NCBI RefSeq assembly: GCF_020911945.1
Contig: NZ_CP087135.1
Location: forward strand, 2,220,001 to 2,284,000
Direction of reading: 5' to 3'
DNA length: 64,000 bases
Origin: Flavobacterium galactosidilyticum
GTDB lineage: Bacteria; Bacteroidota; Bacteroidia; Flavobacteriales; Flavobacteriaceae
The notes beneath the pieces are model-generated. The model saw nothing but the letters and a program-made list of their open reading frames with translations. It did no database searches and was not told the origin of the DNA. Numbering within the stretch: the stretch's first letter is position 1; every line of letters starts with the position of its first letter. Positions 35,531 to 44,179 of the stretch are shown here, one piece after another. Made by a program: the position numbers and the translations under genes.

Positions 35531-37234
35531 TTATTTTTTATAAATTGTTTTTCCTTCTTTAATAGTTTCTATCACTTGTATATTTTTGATTTTCATTGGT
35601 TTAACTTTTAATGGATTTTTATCTAAAATTACAAAATCAGCTAATTTTCCATTGCTCAGAGTTCCTTTTATATTTTCATCAAATAACTCGTAGGCAGCGA
35701 AAGAAGTAATGGCTTGTAAGGCCGTATAAGGATTTGTTCTTTCTGCAGCGCCAATTACTGCACCTGTACGAGAAACTCTATTAACGGCTGTCCAAATGGT
35801 GAAAATTGGATCAATAGGTGTAACCGTAGCATCTGAGTGATTCGTTGGTTTTAAGCCTGATTTTTTTGCTGAAACCATTGGACTTAAGAAATCAGCACGT
35901 TCTTTCCCTAAATTTTGCACGTGAACATCACCCCAAAAATAAGCGTGATTGGTAAAAAAGGAAGGTTCCATATTGTATTTTACAAACGTATCTAATTGTT
36001 CTGGACGAACAAATTGCGAATGAATAACGATTGTTCTTCGGTCTTTATCAAAAGGCTGATTCAGTTTTTTACAAGCCAATTCGTGTGCTAAAATAACCAT
36101 GTCAATAGTTGCATCGCCATTACAGTGAATAAACAACTGATTGTCTTTGGCGTAAGCCGTTTCAAATAATTTATTCAAACCCTCTTGGGTTAAGCTTGGT
36201 AAACCTCTACAATCATGATGACAACCCGGAACTTCAGTTAAAAAAGGTTTGCTAAAAAAAGCTGTTTTCCCTTGCGGAGAACCATCAGCAACTATTTTGG
36301 TTCCTTGTGTTTTAAATCCGTTTTTGTAGGTTTTAAAGTGTAAGGTGGTATCTGCTAAATTGCTATCTAATTCAGAAGAACCTGCTAAAGCAATCAAGTC
36401 TATTTTAAATTTCACAGCATCAGCTTGCGATTGAAAAAATTTAATAGATTCTCGACTCGTCATGCCGTCTTGCGCAGTGGTTATTCCGTTTGAAGCGTAA
36501 TAATCTTGGGTTGTATCGAAAAATTCAGCTTGTTTTGAGTTTAGTTTTTCCATCATTAAACGCACAAATGGGTACATAGCCGTTTCTTGTACTAAACCAG
36601 TTGGATCAGCTGAATTTGGAAAACGAACAATAGTTCCACCATCAGGATTATTTGTTGCTATTGAAACTTTTAGTGCTTCAAGTCCAAGCGTATTAGCAAC
36701 TCCCATGTGTCCGCTGGTATGTTGAAGATAAACCGGATTATTGGGTAGCACTTTATCAATATCTTTTTTGGTAGGATGACGCTTTTCTGTTAATTCGCCA
36801 TCGTCATAACCCCAACCAAAGATCCATTCACCATCTGGGATTTTTTTATCTTCTTTATATTTTTTAAGGTTTTCTAAAATATCATTAAGATTAGTAACAT
36901 TACCCACAGGTTTTGGATTCAAATCTACTTGTCCCATTGTATTAGAAACCATCCCAAAATGACTGTGCGGATCTATAAATCCTGGTAAAAGTGTTTTACC
37001 TTTTAAATCAATTTTTTCAGAATCTTTAAACTTTGATTCCGCTTCTGATTTAGTACCAACAAAAACAATTTTTCCGTTTTGTGCAACAATTGCTTCTGCA
37101 TAATTAGGAGAATCATCTTCCATGGTAAGGATATCGCCATTGTAGAAGAGCTTCGAAGTTTCGCTCGAAGCTTCCTTTTTTTCTTTACAACTAAATAAAG
37201 AAAAAATAAGAATAAGGGATAAAATGTGTTTCAT
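35531..37234 (-). CDS. YtcJ-like amidohydrolase lipoprotein (Amidohydro_3)
   Basis: A 567-residue metal-dependent hydrolase of the amidohydrolase superfamily. The N-terminus is a lipoprotein signal (SLFSC, Cys16), so it acts outside the cytoplasm. The metal-binding motif GFIDPHSHFG is near 87-96, and later blocks include LFIHCNGDATIDM near 366, VIHSQFVRPEQL near 399 and SDATVTPIDP near 470. The C-terminal end has the FVILDKNPL motif typical of YtcJ/Amidohydro_3 proteins, which hydrolyse amides, formamides or N-acyl groups. Length is usual for the group. The natural substrate cannot be told. Confidence 0.88.
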   Translation of the reverse strand: MKHILSLILIFSLFSCKEKKEASSETSKLFYNGDILTMEDDSPNYAEAIVAQNGKIVFVGTKSEAESKFKDSEKIDLKGKTLLPGFIDPHSHFGMVSNTMGQVDLNPKPVGNVTNLNDILENLKKYKEDKKIPDGEWIFGWGYDDGELTEKRHPTKKDIDKVLPNNPVYLQHTSGHMGVANTLGLEALKVSIATNNPDGGTIVRFPNSADPTGLVQETAMYPFVRLMMEKLNSKQAEFFDTTQDYYASNGITTAQDGMTSRESIKFFQSQADAVKFKIDLIALAGSSELDSNLADTTLHFKTYKNGFKTQGTKIVADGSPQGKTAFFSKPFLTEVPGCHHDCRGLPSLTQEGLNKLFETAYAKDNQLFIHCNGDATIDMVILAHELACKKLNQPFDKDRRTIVIHSQFVRPEQLDTFVKYNMEPSFFTNHAYFWGDVHVQNLGKERADFLSPMVSAKKSGLKPTNHSDATVTPIDPIFTIWTAVNRVSRTGAVIGAAERTNPYTALQAITSFAAYELFDENIKGTLSNGKLADFVILDKNPLKVKPMKIKNIQVIETIKEGKTIYKK

Positions 37235-37272
37235 ACTAATTAATTTTTAACTAATAATTTTTATTTGTAAAA

Positions 37273-37416
37273 TCATTCAACATCGTTAATGACTAATTTA
37301 TTTCCCACCGCTGCAGCAAAATTTTCACCATCATAACTTGAATTCGTAACAAAAGAAAAGGGAGTTGGTGCAATATAACTTACTTCATCAGTCGCAACAA
37401 ATAAATTATTTGCTGG
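37273..37416 (-). pseudogene. Possible C-terminal remnant of a secreted PCMD-type protein
   Basis: The minus strand has a 47-codon stretch: PANNLFVATDEVSYIA, PTPFSFVTNSSYDGENF, AAAVGNKLVINDVE, stop at 37273. The ending (SS-DG--F-AAVG--L-ID--E) looks like the tail of Bacteroidota carbohydrate-binding beta-sandwich proteins (PCMD type). No start and no upstream domain exist, since a stop lies directly before it. The family call is a guess from pattern. That this is degenerate coding sequence is more secure. Confidence 0.35.
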
Positions 37417-37769
37417 ACAGGATTACTTACGAAAAATGTTATATAATTTGCCATAAGTAAATGGAATTTCTAATATTTTTAAACTACGTTGAGAACTAAA
37501 ATCTCTGAACCACCGTCAGCTGGTCGTTTGTGAATGGCACTAATTTATTTTAAAGCTAATTGCTGAAACTAATTAATGTATTTAAAGTCAATTTCTTAAG
37601 GTGTATTGCAAGTTAATTTTGTTTTCTATACTAGAATTTTCTTTCAGTCTCTTATCATAAATTTAGAAGATGAAATAGAAAGGCAATGCTTTTAATACAA
37701 TAAAATAGATTAGAAATCTTTTTTAAGCTTTGGTCTTTAATATTGTTGCCCTGTGGAAGTAAAGATTGT
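37417..37769. other. Gap without recognisable gene
   Basis: About 350 nt of A/T-rich sequence with stops in all frames. I see no hairpin, promoter consensus or repeat that I would defend. Confidence 0.5.
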
Positions 37770-38186
37770 TTACTTGATCATCTTGATATTTAAAGTCTTG
37801 TCATCAGCTAAAATGAATTTACAATCATTATATTTTGGAGGTCCAAATTTTGGTTTAAAATTATTAGAAAATCCATAAGCTTCTTTAGGAATTCCCATAA
37901 AGTTGCGATTACATTCATTATCTGAGTTTTCATCATGATACATTGTGATGGCGTATTCGCCTTTTGGTAAATCGGTAATAGTTATCACGGCTATGTTTTT
38001 ATCGACTTTAATAGAATAATTTTTAATAGAACCACTTTCTTTTAGGAAATCTTTATCCTTGTTAAAAACGCCAATTTTAATTTCGCCTCGTATCTTTTCG
38101 ATATTGGAAATTTTAATAGTTAGTGCTGGATTTTCTGCGGAGAATATACTCGTAAATAAACTTATAAATAGAAATAAACTGTTCAT
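37770..38186 (-). CDS. DUF2141 secreted small protein
   Basis: A 138-residue protein with a signal peptide (cleavage near FSA, residue 17). It matches the DUF2141 pattern: an N-terminal strand with IRGEIKIGVFN near 33-43, a central DLPKGEYAITMYHDENSDNE near 73-92 and the closing FMGIPKEAYGFSNN near 96-109. The function of the family is not known. A small periplasmic or surface beta-sandwich is expected. It lies 12 nt below the epimerase gene and probably shares its transcript. Confidence 0.85.
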   Translation of the reverse strand: MNSLFLFISLFTSIFSAENPALTIKISNIEKIRGEIKIGVFNKDKDFLKESGSIKNYSIKVDKNIAVITITDLPKGEYAITMYHDENSDNECNRNFMGIPKEAYGFSNNFKPKFGPPKYNDCKFILADDKTLNIKMIK

Positions 38187-38198
38187 AATGTTGTGTTT

Positions 38199-39206
38199 TT
38201 AATTAAAATAATGTTTCATTTGTACTAAATTCTGGTCTTTAAATGCTTGATAGGGTTCTGATTTTTTATGTAGAAACCATTTGATAGGGCCGCGTAGTAT
38301 TGAAGTAATTATTTTTCCACTACGTGCTATTTTAGCTTCTTCCATTTTAAAATAATCTTCTAAGTTATTTTGCCTGAAGTTGACAATTTGTTCTAATTCA
38401 TCTCCATCCGCATAATAACCACAATGAAAATTCTTTTGAGCAAATGAGTTTTTTGGAAAATTTACTTGTCCTAAACCAAAAATGGTAAAAGAGCGCTCTA
38501 AAAATTCTTTATAACTAGTGCGACAGCTTTCGCCACCACCTAGGTTAAAAATTCGTTTTGAAAGTAAGTGTTGTTTTTCAATTCCGTTCACGAATGCTCT
38601 TGCAGTGTCTCTTGGTGTTGCAATTTCTAATGCAGTATCAAGCGGCTGATGAAACATCAACTTTGATATTTTGTGATTACCCATGATGGCTGCTAATCTA
38701 AAAATAGTATAATCAAGTTGACTGTTTTGAATACAATCTTCAGCAGCAATCTTTGTAGTTGCGTAATAATCACCTTCACTACCTTGCAGTTTATCACCCA
38801 CTTTTATAAAGGGATTTAAAATGCGATCGCCATAAACTGAAATACTCGAGCTGTAGATTAGAAAAGCATTAGGAGACTGTTTTTCTAATTGCTGAATTAG
38901 ATTTTGGGTGCCAATTAAATTTACTTTTCTTGCTAATTCTGGATAATCATCAGCTACAGGAGGAATAACTGCTGCCAAGTGAATAGCAGCATCTATATCC
39001 TTAATTGCAGATAAATCTTCTAAAATTGAAATATCACCAAAAATTATATTTATTTGGTCTTGAAAGGGAAGCAGTTTTTCACGCGACTGCTTTGATTCCT
39101 TATCAAATACAGTTATGCTGTACGTTTTGTTATCAATAAGTTGCAGTAATGCTTCAAAACCAACGGTTCCCGATGCTCCTGTGAGTAGTATATTTTTCTT
39201 TATCAT
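38199..39206 (-). CDS. NAD-dependent epimerase/dehydratase-family protein (extended SDR)
   Basis: A 335-residue cytoplasmic protein with the Rossmann motif LLTGASGTVGFEALLQL near 7-23, AIHLAAVIPPVADDYPE near 74-90, IYSSSISVYGD near 117-127 and the catalytic YYATTKIAAE near 147-156. This is the extended SDR family of nucleotide-sugar epimerases and related reductases. The C-terminal substrate-binding part is not distinctive (GGGESCRTSYKEFLERSF near 224), so neither the sugar nor the reaction can be named. It is upstream of and close to the DUF2141 gene. Confidence 0.82.
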   Translation of the reverse strand: MIKKNILLTGASGTVGFEALLQLIDNKTYSITVFDKESKQSREKLLPFQDQINIIFGDISILEDLSAIKDIDAAIHLAAVIPPVADDYPELARKVNLIGTQNLIQQLEKQSPNAFLIYSSSISVYGDRILNPFIKVGDKLQGSEGDYYATTKIAAEDCIQNSQLDYTIFRLAAIMGNHKISKLMFHQPLDTALEIATPRDTARAFVNGIEKQHLLSKRIFNLGGGESCRTSYKEFLERSFTIFGLGQVNFPKNSFAQKNFHCGYYADGDELEQIVNFRQNNLEDYFKMEEAKIARSGKIITSILRGPIKWFLHKKSEPYQAFKDQNLVQMKHYFN

Positions 39207-39575
39207 ATATTTTTCTTTGTGAGCTTAAATATTCAAAAGAAGTGCCGAATATCAATTTATCTATAAAATTAACTTCAATTTATCACATACAACACTATAA
39301 ATTTACTTGAAATATCTAGCCTTTAGTATTTAATAAACCTTATTTTTTCCATATTTGAATACTTGATAATTTCTGAAAATATTTCTAATTACTAACAGCA
39401 AGACGTCATGAATTTTCAAAAATTATCAAATAAAAAACAATTGATTTAATGAGTACTAAAAATTAAAAAGTTTCTTATGATTAGCCAAAACGAATTTGTG
39501 TTTATAAAAGTTTTGCAAAAATACTGTTTTAAACAATTAGCTCTAATAGTCGCAGATGATCATTTATTCAGTCAA
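39207..39575. other. Gap without recognisable gene
   Basis: About 370 nt, A/T-rich, no coding pattern. One minus-strand TATTTTTG (39523-39516) fits the -7 consensus but is 310 nt above the epimerase start, too far to assign. Confidence 0.5.
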
Positions 39576-40022
39576 TTATTTCATATAAACGGCTTCAAAA
39601 ACGGCTAAAGGCGCTCTTCGTCCTACATTTAAGGTTAGAATATCTTCTGAAATGGTATAATTATCAGCTAATTCAAAAACTTTTAGGAAATCGCTTTCGT
39701 TTACATCTACATCTGGACATATTTTCATGGTAACAGCTATGTTTTTAAAACTGATTTTATTTCCTTTTTCAAGAGTGTACTCGCCAGATAAACCATTACA
39801 ACCAGCAAAGCCCGTAACTCCATTCTGTTGTGTTTTTAGAGTAAAAAAGATTTCACGTTCCTGATTTTTTTTCATACTAATTGCCTTGCCGTCTAATGTT
39901 TTCAGCTTCCAGTATTTCTCTGTTATCGTCTCCTCTTTTGGTTCCGAAATTGTTTTCTTAGCTGAATTGCATCCTAGTGCAATAAATGCTAATAGTACAA
40001 GTAGTAGTGCTTTAATTTTCAT
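39576..40022 (-). CDS. META-domain (HslJ-like) lipoprotein
   Basis: A 148-residue lipoprotein (lipobox ALGC, Cys18). After a short linker the META/HslJ domain begins with YWKLKTLDGKAIS near 37-49 and contains VTGFAGCNGLSGEYTLEKG near 74-92, the hallmark G-GGCN---G-Y block, then MKICPDVDVNESDFLKVF near 103-120. HslJ-like proteins are envelope-associated and linked in E. coli to heat shock and novobiocin resistance. No enzymatic activity is known. It is monocistronic as far as can be seen, with TATCTTTG 29 nt upstream as a possible -7 element. Confidence 0.88.
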   Translation of the reverse strand: MKIKALLLVLLAFIALGCNSAKKTISEPKEETITEKYWKLKTLDGKAISMKKNQEREIFFTLKTQQNGVTGFAGCNGLSGEYTLEKGNKISFKNIAVTMKICPDVDVNESDFLKVFELADNYTISEDILTLNVGRRAPLAVFEAVYMK

Positions 40023-40050
40023 AATCTTTTTTAATTTTTATTAATAAATG

Positions 40051-40058
40051 CAAAGATA
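40051..40058 (-). promoter_or_regulatory. Possible -7 element of the META-domain gene
   Basis: TATCTTTG on the minus strand (40058-40051) fits TAnnTTTG, 29 nt above the ATG. The nearest TTG is only 12 nt further up, shorter than usual. Confidence 0.35.
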
Positions 40059-40325
40059 GGATTACTTTATCAACCGAAGGACCTTGCTTAAATAGGATTG
40101 TTTTTAAATATTTTAATGTGTTGATAATGAGTAGTTTTAATAGTGATGTTTAAAGTAATTTTAGTGTTTTAGCAACAAAATTTTAACAGCATTTAGTTCA
40201 GTTACTGTTTTGAGTTACTTTGCTTTTTATAAACTAATTGTGGAAATTTCATTAGACAAATTAGTGCTACTATGAAAATAAAAATAGGCTTAGGTGAATA
40301 CTAATATTTTTCAATTATCTACTTT
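40059..40325. other. Gap without recognisable gene
   Basis: The remaining part of the 303-nt gap between the META-domain gene and the reductase gene is A/T-rich noncoding sequence with no structure I can support. Confidence 0.5.
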
Positions 40326-40994
40326 CTAATAGGATTCTTTGATGATTTTATTTTCATTTACACCTAGTGCAATTAAAATCTCGTTTACTGCATTCATCAT
40401 AGGAGGTGGGCCACAAAGGTAAAACGTGTCCGAATTTCCACTAACGTATTTCTCTATTATTTCAGAATTTATATAACCATTTTCATATCCTTTTATGTTT
40501 TCATCGGAGAGTACGTTAATGAAATTTTGACCTAAAAGGTTCGTGAAGTATTTTGCATCAATGATGTCTTGTGCTTTTTTATTAGCAAAAATTAATTTGC
40601 TATTTCCAATTTCTCCTTTTTGTTCTAATATTTTTAATATGGCGATAAAAGGAGTAATTCCAGCGCCACCCGCAATAAAAATGCCTTCACCTTGGTTGCG
40701 GATGTCTCCAAAAGGATCTTGAAGTATGATTTCATCTCCCACCTGTGCAGCGAGTAACTTATTGGTAACTCGTTGATGCGATGGATAGGTTTTAACAGTG
40801 AATTCTAAATCTTCATCTTCTGGTAAAGAAGTGAATGTGAAGCAGCTTTTTTTCTCTTCCCAGTTCGGCTGATTAACGGAAATATCTGCTGCCTGACCAG
40901 GTATAAAGGTGTATCCATCTGGTTTTTCAAAAGTAATTCTAATGACATCATGAGTTATCTTTTGCAAATCTTTAATTTTTACTATATGCTCCAT
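40326..40994 (-). CDS. Ferredoxin-NADP+ reductase-like FAD-binding oxidoreductase
   Basis: A compact 222-residue flavoprotein of the ferredoxin reductase family, lacking any fused ferredoxin. Residues about 1-100 are the FAD-binding barrel with FIPGQAADISV near 31 and CFTFTSLPED near 51 (here the usual Arg of the R-x-Y/F-S/T flavin motif is replaced by Ser-Cys). Residues about 105-222 are the NAD(P)-binding half with IFIAGGAGITPFIAIL near 105 and FYLCGPPPMMNAV near 191. It can move electrons between NAD(P)H and a small acceptor. The partner is not apparent from the neighbours. Confidence 0.85.
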   Translation of the reverse strand: MEHIVKIKDLQKITHDVIRITFEKPDGYTFIPGQAADISVNQPNWEEKKSCFTFTSLPEDEDLEFTVKTYPSHQRVTNKLLAAQVGDEIILQDPFGDIRNQGEGIFIAGGAGITPFIAILKILEQKGEIGNSKLIFANKKAQDIIDAKYFTNLLGQNFINVLSDENIKGYENGYINSEIIEKYVSGNSDTFYLCGPPPMMNAVNEILIALGVNENKIIKESY

Positions 40995-41400
40995 TTTAGC
41001 TGTTTTAACGTTGTTTTATGTAATGAACTTGCATAAAAAATGATTAATTTTACTATTAAAATAAATTTTTAATCAACTGAAAATAATCATTTTCATGTAA
41101 ATTATGTGTTTTATAAAGATATGAATATTAATCACTTGCAGGGCTTTCGATACCATTTATTTAACGTTTAGATGCTTTTTAAGCAGTACTATTATTCAAA
41201 TATATTCTGCCGTAGAACGGTGTTTTTACAATTGTATTGGGAAGCTGGATTGTACTTTAGTGATTTATTATTTAGTGAAATTTGTACTCATGAATACAAT
41301 TAAAGTCTCTTTTTTGACCTTGGAAATCATAAAAATAAAGTTGGACATGATGCAATTTTGTGTAGATTAAAAATTGAAAAATTATTCAAAGTGTAATTAC
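40995..41400. other. Gap without recognisable gene
   Basis: About 400 nt with stops in every frame. Nothing beyond A/T-rich sequence is recognised, though the next stretch holds a decayed WYL gene, so this may be older debris. Confidence 0.4.
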
Positions 41401-41765
41401 TTATTGATACATCTTCATCATTTCGACCGCACGAATTTTAGTATCATTTCACAACGATTCTGGTTCCGAAATTTTAATTTCGGAACCATATTTCAATAAT
41501 TCCATGGTAATGTCATTAGTAGGATGCAGGAACCGCTTAATCAATAATTTATCACTACCATCGCTTATTATTTTTTTCGAAGTATGCAATGGGAATGATT
41601 TGATGTAGTTTCCTTGTTGCCAAGTAAATTCTAAGATTGTTATTTATAGTTCTGAATAGGTTTCGACACCAAAAAGCATGTTGGTATCTCTCTTCAATAT
41701 TCACAGTAATTGGCTTGAACTTCGTATCTAAAATAAGTAATTTGGTAATACGATTGCAAATTTAA
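41401..41765 (-). pseudogene. WYL-domain transcription regulator remnant
   Basis: Minus-strand reading gives blocks in shifting frames: YYQITYFRYEVQANY, then FTWQQGNYIKSFPLH, then FLHPTNDITMELLKYGSE and IKISEPESL, an in-frame TGA, then IRAVEMMKMYQ and a stop at 41401. The ending matches WYL-domain regulators, which close with a strand-rich segment (...FKMEILSYGDNVEVLEPESLR) and a short helix ending in MYQ or similar. Several stops and frameshifts make it non-functional, and the N-terminal HTH is absent. Confidence 0.6.
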
Positions 41766-41804
41766 GTGGTATTGACCACCCAATTCCAATTTAAAGTGAC
41801 TAAT
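41766..41804. repeat. IS-end-like repeat, copy A
   Basis: ATTGACCACCCAATTCCAAT at 41771-41790, continuing TTTAAAGTGAC, matches a second site at 52354 in 25 of 30 positions in the same orientation. A diverged inverted copy is near 52516. Sequences of this type (TGACCA-CC-AATTCC) resemble terminal repeats of IS21-like elements in Flavobacteria, recalled from memory. No transposase is present here. Confidence 0.5.
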
Positions 41805-41928
41805 GAATTTCTAATATATTAAATAAGACATTAATAAGACACTTTTAATTTTTTTAGAGATCATTGCTTATGATCAGCTGATTATAATACACTTCTTACC
41901 ACGTTAAACTTTTTCTAATTGTTCAAGT

Positions 41929-43005
41929 TTAAGGGTAAATCATAAGGAATACAAAAGCAAATAGATTAACTAGCAGTACCACACCATAAATAATATTCGA
42001 TTTACCACTGCTTAAGGACAACATTACGGTAAAAACTGATAATCCTAAAAGCACTATAGATGTAATATCAAGACCGAGTATAATAGGCATTTCCATCATA
42101 ATACAAACGATTGCCACAGCAGGAATCGTTAGTCCAATACTTGCTAAAGCAGAACCTAAGGCTAAATTGATACTTGTTTGTAATCTGTTTTTTCTGGCAG
42201 CTATTATGGCGGCAATAGCTTCGGGTAATAAAATAATGACAGCAATGAAAACACCTACCAACGATTTAGGTAAATTGTTACCAACTATGATACTCTCGAT
42301 TGTAGGTGAAAGCGTTTTAGCTAATAGCACTACAATACCTAAGCTTAGAATAAGGAAGATCAGACTCGTATAAAAAACTCTGTTTGTTATGTGAATCGGT
42401 TCAGCTACTTCTTCATTTTCGTCAGTGTCAACAGTCAGGAAATATTGTCGGTATCTTCTAGTTTGCGCAAATAAAAACGATCCATAAATTACGACACAGG
42501 CAATTGAAGCAAAAACAAGTTGAGGTGTTGAATAGTAAGAACCTTCCACACTTTTAGTGAAAGTAGGAAATACCAAGGTAAATACAATAATGGATACTAA
42601 TGATACTAAAGCAATAGTTACAGATGAGGCAGAAAAATTTTGTTCGTAATGTTTCAAACCACCAATCAGTAAACACAGACCAATTATTCCGTTCAAAATA
42701 AGCATAGTCGCAGCATAGACTGTATCTCTGGCTAACGATGCAGCTTCTGTGCCTTCGGTCATCATCAACGAAACGATTATAGAGACTTCAATAACAGTTA
42801 TTGATATAGCTAAAATAATGGTTCCATAAGGCTCTCCAACGCGCTCTGCAATGATTTCAGAATGATGTACCGCCGACATCACACTAAGAATAAGTAATAT
42901 ACTAGCAATAATTTGGAAGAAACTGTTGTCGGCAATAAGGCCAGTAAATAAAAGAGTCCAGGCAAGTAAAGGGATAATAGTAGTCCACTGAAGTAATAAT
43001 TTCAT
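41929..43005 (-). CDS. ChaA-type calcium/cation:proton antiporter
   Basis: A 358-residue inner-membrane antiporter with about 11 hydrophobic segments. The two inverted alpha-repeats carry the family's acidic motifs: AVHHSEIIAERVGEPYGTII near 44-63 followed by ITVIEVSIIVSLM, and LLPEAIAAIIAARKN near 258 followed by LALGSALASIGLTIPAVA. These are the GE-PyGT and E-x-N-like features of the Ca2+:cation antiporter superfamily. E. coli ChaA has nearly the same length (366) and exchanges Na+, Ca2+ or K+ for H+. It is a separate transcript from the ApbE operon, 195 nt away. Confidence 0.88.
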   Translation of the reverse strand: MKLLLQWTTIIPLLAWTLLFTGLIADNSFFQIIASILLILSVMSAVHHSEIIAERVGEPYGTIILAISITVIEVSIIVSLMMTEGTEAASLARDTVYAATMLILNGIIGLCLLIGGLKHYEQNFSASSVTIALVSLVSIIVFTLVFPTFTKSVEGSYYSTPQLVFASIACVVIYGSFLFAQTRRYRQYFLTVDTDENEEVAEPIHITNRVFYTSLIFLILSLGIVVLLAKTLSPTIESIIVGNNLPKSLVGVFIAVIILLPEAIAAIIAARKNRLQTSINLALGSALASIGLTIPAVAIVCIMMEMPIILGLDITSIVLLGLSVFTVMLSLSSGKSNIIYGVVLLVNLFAFVFLMIYP

Positions 43006-43200
43006 TTTTTAATTTCAATAAGTAAATAAATAATTCTGACAACCTATTATTTTAATTGCCGATCCATTTTCGCAAATTAAGTTTATTATTTAAAACTCGC
43101 AAATTAAGATAATTTAATGTCGTAATATGATGTGATTTAATCTTTTAATTTAAAGCCTATTTGTTTAATAATAAACTTTTTTTTATTCTCTACTAATGGA

Positions 43201-44169
43201 CTATTTTTTAATAATGTCCTCTTTTTTAGTTATGATTATGTATTGATAATCAGGGAATTTATTAATTAATTTTATTCCTTTTTCTAAACCTAAAACCATG
43301 ATTGAGGTACTAAAACCATTACACATTTCTGCATTTGGTCCAATTATAGTAACACTTATTAATTCTGTTGAAGGATAGCCAGTTTTTGGATTAATTATAT
43401 GGGAGTATCTTTTGTCATTAATCTCGGCATACTTTTCATAATTTCCCGAAGTAGTAACCGCATTATTGCCTGAAAATTCTAAAATTTCAATAGTTTCACC
43501 CGTTTCTAAAGGATTGTTTACACCTATTCGCCAAGGATTGCCACCAATCTGTGTTCCCCAAGTAGCGATATCACCGGCAGCATTTATAATACCGGCTATG
43601 ATACCTGATTCTTGCAATAGTTTACGTGCTTTATCTGCAGCATAGCCTTTCCCGATGGAACCAAAACCTATTTTCATTCCTTTTTTTGAAAGAAAAATTG
43701 TTGAGTTAATGCTGTCTAAAACTATATTTTTATAATTTACATTTACAATAGAGTTCCTAATTGCTTTTTTTGAAGGTAACTTTTCCATAGTTCCGTCAAA
43801 TTTCCAAATTTTATCCATCGCAACTATGCTTATATCAAAAGCGCCATTTGAAATTTCAGAAAACCAAATCGCCTTCTTTGTAAGTTCAAATACTTCTTTG
43901 TCCACCTTAACTGGTTTTATGCCCGCATTTTGGTTTACTTGTGAAATTTGAGTTTGTGGTCGCCATTCAGAAATTGAATTTTCAATCCGTTCAATTTCTA
44001 GGATAGCTTTATTGATGTTTTGATGTGCCGAAATACTATCCGAATCAACCAAAGTGATTTGGAAAACACTTCCCATCAAATTTAAAGTCTTAGTTTGTTC
44101 CACTTGACTGAATGAAAATGTGCTAATTAAAAGTAGTGTTGATTTTAAAAGAATAGGAATGATTTTCAT
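43201..44169 (-). CDS. apbE: FAD:protein FMN transferase ApbE
   Basis: A 322-residue periplasmic enzyme that transfers FMN from FAD to a Ser/Thr of target proteins. Signal peptide to about residue 21 (FSFSQ). ApbE motifs are LNLMGSVFQITLVD near 29, KKGMKIGFGSIGKGYAAD near 158-175 (flavin and Mg region), GIINAAGDIATWG near 189, AVTTSGNYEKY near 234, HIINPKTGYPS near 252 and the later EMCNGFSTSIMVLG near 270 (usual DA-STA-mvlG, here CNGFSTSI). It is the last gene of the six-gene operon, 10 nt after the PepSY reductase. DUF2271 three genes up carries a matching acceptor motif. Confidence 0.93.
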   Translation of the reverse strand: MKIIPILLKSTLLLISTFSFSQVEQTKTLNLMGSVFQITLVDSDSISAHQNINKAILEIERIENSISEWRPQTQISQVNQNAGIKPVKVDKEVFELTKKAIWFSEISNGAFDISIVAMDKIWKFDGTMEKLPSKKAIRNSIVNVNYKNIVLDSINSTIFLSKKGMKIGFGSIGKGYAADKARKLLQESGIIAGIINAAGDIATWGTQIGGNPWRIGVNNPLETGETIEILEFSGNNAVTTSGNYEKYAEINDKRYSHIINPKTGYPSTELISVTIIGPNAEMCNGFSTSIMVLGLEKGIKLINKFPDYQYIIITKKEDIIKK

Positions 44170-44179
44170 TTACTGAATA

